Source of the DNA: Cytobacillus massiliigabonensis
GTDB lineage: Bacteria; Bacillota; Bacilli; Bacillales; Cytobacillaceae
Assembly: GCF_900199725.1 (NCBI RefSeq)
Contig: NZ_LT904904.1
Span: forward strand, 2,518,074-2,582,073
Reading direction: 5' to 3'
Length of the DNA stretch: 64,000 nucleotides
Positions 47,705-56,902 of the stretch are shown piece after piece. Every line of letters begins with the position of its first letter. The stretch's first letter is position 1. The notes beneath the pieces were generated by a model that saw only the letters and a list, made by a program, of their open reading frames with translations, ran no database searches and was not told where the DNA came from. A program made the position numbers and the translations under genes.

Positions 47705-47979
47705 TATTGTCCAGCTCCAGCGCCTATCGCCTATCAAACTTCAGGTCTTCTCCCTACGATAAGTCAACATCGGTTCGCTCACGCAAACCGTGTTTCCTAT
47801 ATCTTAGTCATTAAAATGCGAGGCGAATGTTCAGCCCCGACAAGCATAAGATGGACTGTGGCGTGGCGTAATTTGCCACAGAACAGTACAGCTTATGACC
47901 TCGAGGGGCTAGGAGCCGCAGCTAGATTCGAAGCCCTTCCAGTTTGTACGGCGATGACCAAGGCGCTTCCGCTTTTCTT
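47705..47979 (-). repeat. Structured repeat, family A, interrupted by a family B element
   Basis: The outer element is on the minus strand. It begins right after the pflB stop (TAAGAAAAGCGGAAGCGCC) and continues to GGTCATCGCCG (47979-47930). It then resumes at 47810 and runs to CGCTGGAGCTGGACAAT at about 47705. The family B element at 47815-47928 sits between. The outer halves align with the uninterrupted copy at 41551-41702. Confidence 0.75.
47815..47928 (+). repeat. Structured intergenic repeat, family B, copy 2 (nested)
   Basis: It carries GCGAGGCGAATGTTCAGCCC with CGACAAGCATAAG at the left and CTTATGACCTCGAGGGGCT then AGGAGCCGCAGCTAGA at the right. The core hairpin is CTGTGGC/GCCACAG, unrelated in sequence to that of copy 1. 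It lies inside the outer family A copy, in the opposite orientation. Confidence 0.8.
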
Positions 47980-47980
47980 A

Positions 47981-50206
47981 TTACATTGTCTCGTGAAATG
48001 TACGATTTATAACGTCCAGCTGCTGCTCTTTTGTCAGTTTAATAAAGTTTACCGCATAACCGGATACTCTAATTGTTAATTGCGGGTATAGTTCTGGATG
48101 TTCCATTGCATCTACTAATGTGTCACGATTAAAGACGTTCACGTTTAAATGATGCCCGGATTTAATTGTGTAGCCATCAAGAATAGATACGAGATTACGA
48201 ATACGGCTTTCATCATCTTTCCCCAACGCTTTAGGGACAATCGAAAAAGTATTTGAAACACCGTCCAATGCATATTGATAGGGGAGCTTCGCGACTGAAG
48301 AAAGGGAAGCGAGCGTACCTTTCGTATCACGGCCATGCATTGGGTTAGCTCCTGGTGCAAACGGTTCACCCGCACGTCGTCCGTCAGGTGTATTTCCCGT
48401 TTTCTTCCCATACACCACATTGGACGTAATTGTTAAAATAGACAATGTATGAACAGAATCACGATAGGTTTGATGTTTTTTCAGTTTTTTCATAAAACGT
48501 TTAAGAATATCAACCGCAATGCTATCTACACGATCATCATTATTTCCGTATTTTGGATAATCGCCTTCCGTAATGAAATCAACTGCTAAACCATTGTCAT
48601 CACGAACGATTGTTACTTGTCCATATTTGATTGCACTTAATGAATCTGCAACAACACTAAGTCCCGCAATGCCCGTTGCCATTGTACGAATAACCTCAGA
48701 ATCATGAAGAGCCATTTCAATTCTTTCATAGCTGTATTTGTCATGCATGAAATGGATAATATTTAACGTATTAATATATAAATCTGCCAGCCATTCCATC
48801 ATATGATCGAATTTATTCATCAGATCTTCATAGTTAAGGAGTTCTCCTGTTATCGGTGCATACTCAGGTCCGACTTGAGCATGCAGCTTTTCATCTTTCC
48901 CTCCATTTATCGCATAGAGAAGGGCTTTTGCTAAATTAGCCCGTGCACCGAAGAATTGCATTTGTTTACCAATTTTCATTGCTGAGACACAGCAGGCAAT
49001 TCCATAATCATCTCCAAATTCGGGCAGCATAATGTCGTCATTTTCATATTGAATAGAACTCGTCTCTATGGACATTTTTGCACAATATTTCTTAAAGTTT
49101 TCAGGCAGCTTCGATGACCAGAGAACAGTTAAATTTGGTTCTGGTGCAGGACCAAGGTTATTTAAAGTATGAAGGAACCGGAATGAATTTTTCGTTACTA
49201 AAGGGCGACCGTCTAATGCCATCCCGCCAATTGATTCCGTTACCCATGTTGGATCTCCGCTAAACAATTCATTGTAATCGGGTGTTCTTGCAAATTTAAC
49301 AAGACGAAGCTTCATCACAAAATGATCGACAAGTTCTTGAGCTTCTTGTTCAGTCATCACACCGTTTCGAAGATCTCTTTCTAAATAAATATCAAGGAAT
49401 GTCGATACGCGGCCAAGACTCATCGCTGCACCATTTTGTTCTTTAATTGCAGCAAGGTAGGCAAAATAAAGCCACTGAAATGCTTCAACTGCATTACTAG
49501 CAGGCTCAGAAATATCAAAACCATAAATCAATGCGAGTTGTTTCAATTCATTCAATGCACGAATTTGTTCTGATATCTCTTCGCGAAGCCTTATATTTGT
49601 TTCTGTCATTACCCGGCTTGTTGCTTTTAAATCCTCTTTCTTCGCTTTAATTAGTGCATTAACTCCATAGAGTGCAACTCTTCGATAATCTCCAATAATT
49701 CTTCCGCGTCCATAAGCATCGGGTAAACCTGTAATAATTCCAGCTTTGCGCGCAAGCTTCATTTCATCTGTATAGGCGTCAAATACACCCTGATTATGCG
49801 TCTTCCTATAATCTGTAAAAATCTTTTCCATTTCCTTGCTAGCTTCATAACCATAGGATTCGCAGGCGGAAATTGCCATCCGTACGCCGCCAAAGGGCTG
49901 AAGGGAGCGTTTAAAAGGCTTTTCAGTCTGGAAGCCAACAATCTTTTCTTTATCTTTATTTAAATAACCTGGTCCATGTGAAGTGATTGTTGAAACGATT
50001 TCAGTATCCATATCAAGGACTCCGCCACTTTCTCGTTCCTGCTTAGTAAGTTCCATCACTTGATCCCAGAGGGAAGTCGTTGCGCCGGTAGGTCCTTCAA
50101 GAAAATTTTCATCTCCAAGGTATAGAGTGAAATTGTTTATTATAAAATCACTGACATTTACTTCTTTTTCCCAGTTTCCAGTTTTAAACCCTTTCCATTG
50201 TTCCAT
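47981..50206 (-). CDS. pflB: Pyruvate formate-lyase PflB
   Basis: Glycyl-radical enzyme, 741 aa, converting pyruvate and CoA to formate and acetyl-CoA without oxygen. The active-site cysteine pair is in [11 protein letters not shown] and the radical glycine in [12 protein letters not shown] near the C-terminus. The start is ATG 50206, seven bases from GAGGTG; ATG 50212 is possible. The stop codon is followed at once by a repeat element. Its presence with the aa3 oxidase indicates a facultative anaerobe. Confidence 0.95.
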   Translation of the reverse strand: MEQWKGFKTGNWEKEVNVSDFIINNFTLYLGDENFLEGPTGATTSLWDQVMELTKQERESGGVLDMDTEIVSTITSHGPGYLNKDKEKIVGFQTEKPFKRSLQPFGGVRMAISACESYGYEASKEMEKIFTDYRKTHNQGVFDAYTDEMKLARKAGIITGLPDAYGRGRIIGDYRRVALYGVNALIKAKKEDLKATSRVMTETNIRLREEISEQIRALNELKQLALIYGFDISEPASNAVEAFQWLYFAYLAAIKEQNGAAMSLGRVSTFLDIYLERDLRNGVMTEQEAQELVDHFVMKLRLVKFARTPDYNELFSGDPTWVTESIGGMALDGRPLVTKNSFRFLHTLNNLGPAPEPNLTVLWSSKLPENFKKYCAKMSIETSSIQYENDDIMLPEFGDDYGIACCVSAMKIGKQMQFFGARANLAKALLYAINGGKDEKLHAQVGPEYAPITGELLNYEDLMNKFDHMMEWLADLYINTLNIIHFMHDKYSYERIEMALHDSEVIRTMATGIAGLSVVADSLSAIKYGQVTIVRDDNGLAVDFITEGDYPKYGNNDDRVDSIAVDILKRFMKKLKKHQTYRDSVHTLSILTITSNVVYGKKTGNTPDGRRAGEPFAPGANPMHGRDTKGTLASLSSVAKLPYQYALDGVSNTFSIVPKALGKDDESRIRNLVSILDGYTIKSGHHLNVNVFNRDTLVDAMEHPELYPQLTIRVSGYAVNFIKLTKEQQLDVINRTFHETM

Positions 50207-50536
50207 TTCCATTCACCTCGGGTTAATAAATTGTAATACAGATGCTGGCAATATCTACAATTTGAGTATAACAGATGATTAGTGAAATACCTCACAAACT
50301 TTTCGACTTTATTGTGAACACTTATATATCAGCAACTAAAAGAGGGGAAATTGTTATTCGTTCCTGAAACTGTATTATAACGGTTGCTCAAAATGAAAAC
50401 TCTGTTATATAAAGTTCATTCTCATTATAAAAAAATGTCTTTACAATAAGAAGGAAAGTACTAATATGAAAATAGCAAAATGAATAGCCAGCATTTACCG
50501 GTTTAATAGAGATAGAGATTTTGGTTTAATAGAATT
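50207..50536. promoter_or_regulatory. Divergent region between pflB and the LysM-CAP gene
   Basis: 330 bases without a credible ORF. A TTGTGAA half-site at about 50310 resembles half of a Rex site (TTGTGAA-N-TTCACAA), but the second half is not seen. I find no clear Fnr box and no confident promoter. Confidence 0.25.
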
Positions 50537-51163
50537 ATGAAAACATTTAAAAAGATTTCACTTACTATTTTGTTGTCTGTCGCTCTAGCCTTTGGACTTT
50601 CTATTCATACAAGCGCCTCTACCGTACACACTGTACAGTCTGGGGATACCATGTGGAAAATTGCTGTTAAATACCAAATAGGTGTTACTGAGATTATCAA
50701 TGCAAACACGCAAATTTCTAACCCTAACATGATATACCCGGGGCAAAAAGTAAATATTCCAACTTTATCAGCTGCTACAACGAGTGTAGAAGATCAGGTT
50801 GTACAGCTTGTTAATCAGGAAAGAGCTAAATACGGATTAAACCCATTAAAATCAAATTGGGAGCTTGCAAGAGTTGCAAGATACAAGTCTCAGGATATGA
50901 TTGATCGAAAATATTTCGACCATAACTCCCCAACTTATGGAACACCATTCCAAATGATGAAGAGTTTCGGCATATCATATCGTTCGGCTGGTGAAAATAT
51001 TGCAGCTGGACAGGCTACTCCAAAAGAAGTTGTTCAAGCCTGGATGAACAGTGAAGGGCACAGAAAAAATATACTTTCCAGCAGTTTCACAGAAATTGGG
51101 GTCGGTTATGTAAAAGGTGGTTCCTACGGTCATTATTGGACACAAATGTTTATTTCTAGATAA
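50537..51163 (+). CDS. Secreted LysM-CAP domain protein (YkwD/SafA-like layout)
   Basis: A 208-aa exported protein. Signal peptide residues 1-27 (ends HTSAS), then one LysM peptidoglycan-binding domain (about 30-74, VHTVQSGDTMWKIAVKYQIG), then a CAP/SCP domain (about 84-206) with VNQERAKYGLNPLK, FDHNSPTYGTPF, AGENIAAGQ and SEGHRKNIL. Such proteins bind the cell wall or spore cortex; CAP activity is unknown. The ATG at 50537 has no recognisable Shine-Dalgarno, which is unusual here. Confidence 0.88.
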   Translation: MKTFKKISLTILLSVALAFGLSIHTSASTVHTVQSGDTMWKIAVKYQIGVTEIINANTQISNPNMIYPGQKVNIPTLSAATTSVEDQVVQLVNQERAKYGLNPLKSNWELARVARYKSQDMIDRKYFDHNSPTYGTPFQMMKSFGISYRSAGENIAAGQATPKEVVQAWMNSEGHRKNILSSSFTEIGVGYVKGGSYGHYWTQMFISR

Positions 51164-51167
51164 TTTA

Positions 51168-51200
51168 AAAAAGCACCGGAATTTTTTCCGGTGCTTTACT
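51168..51200. terminator. Bidirectional terminator, LysM-CAP and cupredoxin genes
   Basis: AAAGCACCGGA pairs with TCCGGTGCTTT around a six-T loop; A/T tracts on both sides serve both convergent genes. Confidence 0.85.
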
Positions 51201-51201
51201 T

Positions 51202-51654
51202 TTAATCAACTACAATGTATGCAATCATTGGTCCGTTTTGTGATTTATCATGGTGAGTATGGCAAATTAACCGGTAAACTCCATCTTTTTTAAATTGAAG
51301 TGGAACAACGGTTTCTTCGCCTTTTTTCACTATGCCTTTAATATCTGTACCCTCTATAGAAAAAGGATGCTCTGCCCCATTTATACCAGAGATCATTAAA
51401 TTTACTTTTTCTCCTTTTTCCATAAAAATCGTTCCTGGATCCCAGCGATACGATTCAATTTCTTTGCCGTCAGATAATGTAGCCTTAAATTCGCCTGTAA
51501 CCATATGAATTTCACGAACTTCACCCTTCGTTTCCTGATTAAAAACCGTTTCTGCACTTGTGTTCAAAATTAACCAAATGGATGCAGATGCAACAACAGT
51601 AATTAAAATAAGAAACATAATAATGGAGCTTTTTTTCAACACAAAAAATGGCAT
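51202..51654 (-). CDS. Membrane-anchored cupredoxin-domain protein
   Basis: A 150-aa protein with an N-terminal anchor helix (about 10-30) and a cupredoxin fold. Probable copper ligands are the histidine in GAEHPFSIEG and the C-terminal set CHTHHDKSQNGPM (Cys, His, Met). The arrangement resembles nitrous-oxide-reductase or Cox2-like cupredoxins rather than plastocyanin. AGGAGGAG precedes the ATG at 51654. It probably binds copper outside the cell; the partner is unknown. The Sco gene at 60762 is 9 kb away. Confidence 0.8.
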   Translation of the reverse strand: MPFFVLKKSSIIMFLILITVVASASIWLILNTSAETVFNQETKGEVREIHMVTGEFKATLSDGKEIESYRWDPGTIFMEKGEKVNLMISGINGAEHPFSIEGTDIKGIVKKGEETVVPLQFKKDGVYRLICHTHHDKSQNGPMIAYIVVD

Positions 51655-51752
51655 TTTTTCTCCTCCTTACAAATGGTTGTCCATTATTATAGATATGCAA
51701 GGAGGGGGGTAGAACTTGTCTGCTTTATAATATTTTCATTGATTTAAACAAA

Positions 51753-52415
51753 CTATTTATATCTGGAGACAACAAGCAGCATAAAAAACGAAATTAAAAT
51801 CATTGATATGACAAGAAGCCACGCAAGCTTCATATTACCTGATTCAATTGACATATATATCGCAGTAGACATCGTTTGTGTTTTTCCAGGAATATTTCCG
51901 GCAAACATCAATGTAGCACCGAATTCACCTAAAGCTCTTGCAAAGCTGAGAATGGCACCAGTTATTAGCGAGTGGTGGGCAAGTGGCATTGTTACTAGAA
52001 AAAATACTTTCCATTCTCCAGCTCCATCTACTCTTGCAGCTTCTTCTATGGCAGGATCAATCGTTGAAAATCCTGTTTTTGCAGACTGATACATAAGCGG
52101 CAATGCAACAACTGTCGACGCAATTACGCCAGCCCACCAAGTAAACATCACTGGCTGGTCGAAAATCCACTCGATCCATTTACCTGCTGGACTTGTATTC
52201 CCAAAAATCACAATTAATAGAAAGCCGATAACTGTTGGCGGAAGCACTAGTGGAAGCAAAAGGATTGTTTCAGCGATGACTTTTCCTTTAAACTTCTTAT
52301 TAACCATCCATTTTGCTAGGAGTATTCCAAGTAAAAAAACAATAATAAGCGAAACAAAGGCAATTTTTAATGAGAGCTGTACGGGTGAAAAAAATGTTTC
52401 ATTCATTCCGCTCAA
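51753..52415 (-). CDS. modB: Molybdate ABC transporter permease ModB
   Basis: A 220-aa permease with five membrane helices and the ATPase-docking loop EEAARVDGAGEWKVFFLVTMPLA. It opens with SPVQLSLKIAFVS, as in ModB. The frame opens at TTG 52415, overlapping the modA stop; an ATG at 52406 is also possible, and neither has a strong site, so coupling to modA is likely. No modC ATPase gene follows, as in B. subtilis yvgLM, so the ATPase must come from elsewhere. Confidence 0.9.
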   Translation of the reverse strand: MSGMNETFFSPVQLSLKIAFVSLIIVFLLGILLAKWMVNKKFKGKVIAETILLLPLVLPPTVIGFLLIVIFGNTSPAGKWIEWIFDQPVMFTWWAGVIASTVVALPLMYQSAKTGFSTIDPAIEEAARVDGAGEWKVFFLVTMPLAHHSLITGAILSFARALGEFGATLMFAGNIPGKTQTMSTAIYMSIESGNMKLAWLLVISMILISFFMLLVVSRYK

Positions 52416-53227
52416 TCCGTTACAATAAATCCGTATTTTTCAAATATTTTATTAGCGGATTCCTCTTGAAGGAATTGAAAAAAGGCTTCGGCTTCTTGCA
52501 TATGTTTTGTTCCTTTCAAAATGCCTACAGGATAAACAATTGGATCGTGAATATTGCTGTTAGCTTCTTCAACGATTTCAACTTTGTCTGACGTTAAGGC
52601 ATCTGTCTTATAAACAATCCCTGCATCGACATTTCCAGTTTCTACATATGTTAACACTTGTCTCACATCTTTTGCAAAGACAAGATTTTTCTCTATTTTC
52701 TTCCAAACGTTCATATTTTCAAGTGTTTGTTTCCCATATTGTCCAGCAGGGACAGCTTCTGGTGTACCAAGCGCCAGTTTTCCATCCTCAAAGTTTCCCA
52801 GATCTTTAAATCCTTTTATCCGATGATCTGATTCTTTTGGTATGATTAAGACAAGCGAATTTTGTAGAAGATCTTTCCCTTTTGTTTTTTCAATAAGACC
52901 TTTTGATATAAGCTCATTATACTGATTCTGTGCTGCTGAAAAGAAGAGATCAACAGGGGCACCTTGAATAATTTGCTTCTGAAGCGATCCAGATCCGCCA
53001 TAATTAAAGAAAACCTTAATGTTCTTGTTTTCCTTTTCAAAAAGGGGCTTCATTTCATTCATTGCATCTTCTAAGCTGGCAGCCGCCGAAATCGTGAGTT
53101 CTACAGTCTCTTCTTTTCCTGAATCTGCTGTCTTTTTAGATGGGTCATCTGTTTGCTTATTTGAGCATCCACTAATAATCAGCATGAACAGCAAAAAGAG
53201 AATAACCATTAAACCTTTACATTTCAT
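52412..53227 (-). CDS. modA: Molybdate-binding lipoprotein ModA
   Basis: A 271-aa extracellular binding protein. The lipobox is ISGC (about residue 21), then a short linker and the ModA start LTISAAASLEDAMNEMKPLF. Oxyanion-contact blocks NYGGSGSLQKQI, GAPVDLFFSA, VPAGQYGKQTLE and AGIVYKTDA are all present. AGGATG lies ten bases before the ATG. It is the first gene of modAB, divergent from a YvgK-type regulator. Confidence 0.93.
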   Translation of the reverse strand: MKCKGLMVILFLLFMLIISGCSNKQTDDPSKKTADSGKEETVELTISAAASLEDAMNEMKPLFEKENKNIKVFFNYGGSGSLQKQIIQGAPVDLFFSAAQNQYNELISKGLIEKTKGKDLLQNSLVLIIPKESDHRIKGFKDLGNFEDGKLALGTPEAVPAGQYGKQTLENMNVWKKIEKNLVFAKDVRQVLTYVETGNVDAGIVYKTDALTSDKVEIVEEANSNIHDPIVYPVGILKGTKHMQEAEAFFQFLQEESANKIFEKYGFIVTD

Positions 53228-53266
53228 TTTTCAATCATCCTAACTATTTATAATTTTATTTAACAA

Positions 53267-53304
53267 GTTATAATTAATTATAATTAGATATAACTAATTA
53301 TAAC
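53267..53304. promoter_or_regulatory. Candidate operator between modA and its regulator
   Basis: Perfect inverted repeat GTTATAATTA (53267-53276) and TAATTATAAC (53295-53304), with an 18-base AT-rich spacer that holds further TATAA half-sites. It lies in the 110-base divergent promoter region. Confidence 0.5.
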
Positions 53305-53337
53305 AGTAATATTTATCACATTATTAAAAATGATTGG

Positions 53338-54279
53338 ATGGATTCTATGTCTGATAATGATGTTTCATACACAATTGAAGAAGTTGCTTCTTTATTAAAA
53401 GTTTCTAAGCTAACTGTTTATGATTTAATAAAAAAAAATGAATTGCCATCTTATCGGGTTGGAAGGCAAATGAGAGTGGATATGAAGGATTTAGAAGAAT
53501 ATAAAGAAAGGATGAAAACAGGGGGAAATATAAAAGTACCTCTCAGTCAAAAGAATATTCATAAAATCCAGCAAGAATCCTTTGTAATAAGCGGGCAAGA
53601 CTTAGCATTAGACTTACTTGCCAAACAGCTGGAAAAGGGGGAAGGGAGCTTGCGTCCTTTACGTGTTTACTCCGGCAGCTTAAACAGTTTAATATCGATG
53701 TATAATAATCAATGTGATTTAGTGAGTCTGCATCTGTTTGATGGGGATACTGGCACATATAATATTCCATACGTAAAAAAAATCCTGACGGGTTATCCGT
53801 TTATCGTTATTAACTTTTTATCTAGATGGGCTGGGCTCTATGTGAAAAACGGGAATCCGAAAAATATAAAAGGATGGGCTGATTTAAATAGAGAAGATAT
53901 AAAAATAATTAATCGCGAAAGAGGGTCTGGGGCAAGAATCCTATTGGATGAGCAGCTGAGAGTACATGGGATTAAATCATGTGAAGTAAATGGGTATTAT
54001 AGTGAAGAAACAAGTCATTTAACGATTGCTTCAGCTATTGCCGGGGGAAAAGCAGATATAGGAATTGGGATTGAAAAAGCTGCAAAAATTGTTGGAGTTG
54101 AATTTATTCCTTTAATTAAAGAACGATATGATCTAGTTTTAATAAAAAGGGAAGAGAATAAAGATATCATTCGAAAAATTAAAGACATTTTGAGTTCAGA
54201 GGAAATGAAAAAAGACATACATTTAATGGGGGATTACGATATGACAGAAACTGGAAATGTTATGTATGAGACCTTTTAA
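53338..54279 (+). CDS. Molybdate-responsive regulator: excisionase-type HTH plus binding-protein domain (YvgK type)
   Basis: A 313-aa one-component regulator. Residues about 8-60 are a MerR/excisionase-like DNA-binding domain (YTIEEVASLLKVSKLTVYDLIKKNELPSYRVGRQMRVD). The remaining 220 residues are a periplasmic-binding-protein-like domain (PBP_like) with INRERGSGARILLDEQL and IGIEKAAK. The layout matches B. subtilis YvgK, encoded next to yvgLM. It probably senses molybdate or tungstate and controls the divergent modAB. The start is ATG 53338 or 53347; neither has a strong Shine-Dalgarno. Confidence 0.85.
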   Translation: MDSMSDNDVSYTIEEVASLLKVSKLTVYDLIKKNELPSYRVGRQMRVDMKDLEEYKERMKTGGNIKVPLSQKNIHKIQQESFVISGQDLALDLLAKQLEKGEGSLRPLRVYSGSLNSLISMYNNQCDLVSLHLFDGDTGTYNIPYVKKILTGYPFIVINFLSRWAGLYVKNGNPKNIKGWADLNREDIKIINRERGSGARILLDEQLRVHGIKSCEVNGYYSEETSHLTIASAIAGGKADIGIGIEKAAKIVGVEFIPLIKERYDLVLIKREENKDIIRKIKDILSSEEMKKDIHLMGDYDMTETGNVMYETF

Positions 54280-54284
54280 AAATT

Positions 54285-54318
54285 GAAAGACTAAAGAGGA
54301 AAAATCTTTAGTCTTTTC
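54285..54318 (+). terminator. Terminator of the YvgK-type regulator gene
   Basis: AAAGACTAAAGA pairs with TCTTTAGTCTTT and TTCTC follows. Confidence 0.85.
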
Positions 54319-54370
54319 TCATGTTCGAGGAATTATAAAATTGTATATTGTGGATAACTTTGTGACAGGT

Positions 54371-54490
54371 TGTCTGCATCTAGCTCCGGTGCCTACCCCC
54401 TCGAGGTCACAAGCCAATCCTCCCAGAAAGGTAAAGGACACCTTTCTGAGAGGCTCGTCTTGTGCTTGTCGGGGGTATCAAGGCTCTTGC
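54371..54490 (-). repeat. Structured intergenic repeat, family B, copy 3
   Basis: On the minus strand it begins 14 bases after the ykuS stop: GCAAGAGCC...ACCCCCGACAAGCACAAG, then a hairpin (CAGAAAGGT/ACCTTTCTG), then CTTGTGACCTCGAGGGGGTA and AGGCACCGGAGCTAGA. Compared with copy 2, CATAAG/CTTATG has become CACAAG/CTTGTG and GCCCC/GGGGC has become ACCCC/GGGGT, which keep pairing. Confidence 0.78.
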
Positions 54491-54503
54491 AAATTTGTAT
54501 TGT

Positions 54504-54746
54504 TTATTGTAATCTTGATTCCACTTGTGAACAAACCTCATCTGCAGTTAAGCCGCTTGCCTCAATAACCGGGGCTTTTGTCGAAACGTCCTGCATACCC
54601 ATTACATTTGAATCTATTCCGCTTACAACACAGCAGGAGCAATCTTCGGCATCAGCAGCCGATTTCAAATCGATGACATCATATCCTTTTTCACGAAGAG
54701 CTTCTGAAACGTTCGTTAACGATTGTTCAACTGCAATTTTTTTCAT
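54504..54746 (-). CDS. ykuS: YkuS family (UPF0180) protein
   Basis: An 80-aa soluble protein of the UPF0180/YkuS family: MKKIAVEQSLTNVSEALREK, GYDVIDL, DCSCCVVSGIDSNVMGMQD and the TADEVCSQVESRL end. The two adjacent cysteines are typical of the family. Function unknown. AGGAGGTGTG precedes the ATG. A family B repeat follows the stop. Confidence 0.88.
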   Translation of the reverse strand: MKKIAVEQSLTNVSEALREKGYDVIDLKSAADAEDCSCCVVSGIDSNVMGMQDVSTKAPVIEASGLTADEVCSQVESRLQ

Positions 54747-54861
54747 AATAAATCACACCTCCTACGTTGTATAATGCCTTTTCTCTCCCGCAATTATTCT
54801 GGATTTTTTTAAGTATAAAAAAGAAAAGAGAATCAAAAAGTAAGGAGGGAGGTGATACATA

Positions 54862-54999
54862 TTGGGAAAGCGTAAAAAGGATCCATCAAAGGCTGGACTC
54901 AGCTCCCCAGAAGTAAAAGGGCAGGGGACAACGAATATAGAAACAGGGGGATTCACCTCATCCTCAGCACGTCATAAGAAGAAGAAACAGGATATATAA
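54862..54999 (+). CDS. Small basic spore-type protein, YuzL-like
   Basis: A 45-aa very basic protein with DPSKAGLSSPEVKGQGTTNI, then ETGGFTSS and a KKKK tail. It resembles the YuzL family of Bacillus short proteins (PF14115), for which a spore location is often assumed. The start is TTG 54862, seven bases after a very strong GGAGGGAGGTG. A terminator shared with the ABC-F gene follows. Family assignment is from memory of the pattern and is not certain. Confidence 0.68.
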   Translation: MGKRKKDPSKAGLSSPEVKGQGTTNIETGGFTSSSARHKKKKQDI

Positions 55000-55000
55000 A

Positions 55001-55039
55001 AGAAGAAATCGGCTATCTCGCCGATTTCTTCCATTTTTA
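55001..55039. terminator. Bidirectional terminator, YuzL-like and ABC-F genes
   Basis: AAGAAATCGGC pairs with GCCGATTTCTT around a six-base loop; CCATTTTT follows on the plus strand. Confidence 0.82.
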
Positions 55040-55051
55040 AATAAAATATTC

Positions 55052-56671
<1,620 letters not shown>

Positions 56672-56902
56672 CTATTTATATTCCTCCAAAAAACATAATC
56701 CTTTAAAGTATAACATTTTCCTCTTTGATTCGCGAATATTATTGATATGTATTAATTAAGAACTAATGGATCTTTATTAACTAATGATAATGAATAAAAA
56801 ATCAGAAATTTTTGATAACTAGAAGGAAGTGTCATGAAAATATCGAATTATAGTAAGAAAATAAATTATGGTCTACAGAATAGAAGGAGGAAGTAAAGAA
56901 AA

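Noticed and set aside
47705-47979. Nested repeats mistaken for a mobile element with genes or a CRISPR array
   Set aside because: No transposase frame, no regular spacers, and all frames are short; the structure fits two small non-coding repeats.
50220-50330. Fnr or Rex operator upstream of pflB
   Set aside because: Only a single TTGTGAA half-site and a TCACA...TGTGA pair in the wrong orientation; no full site.
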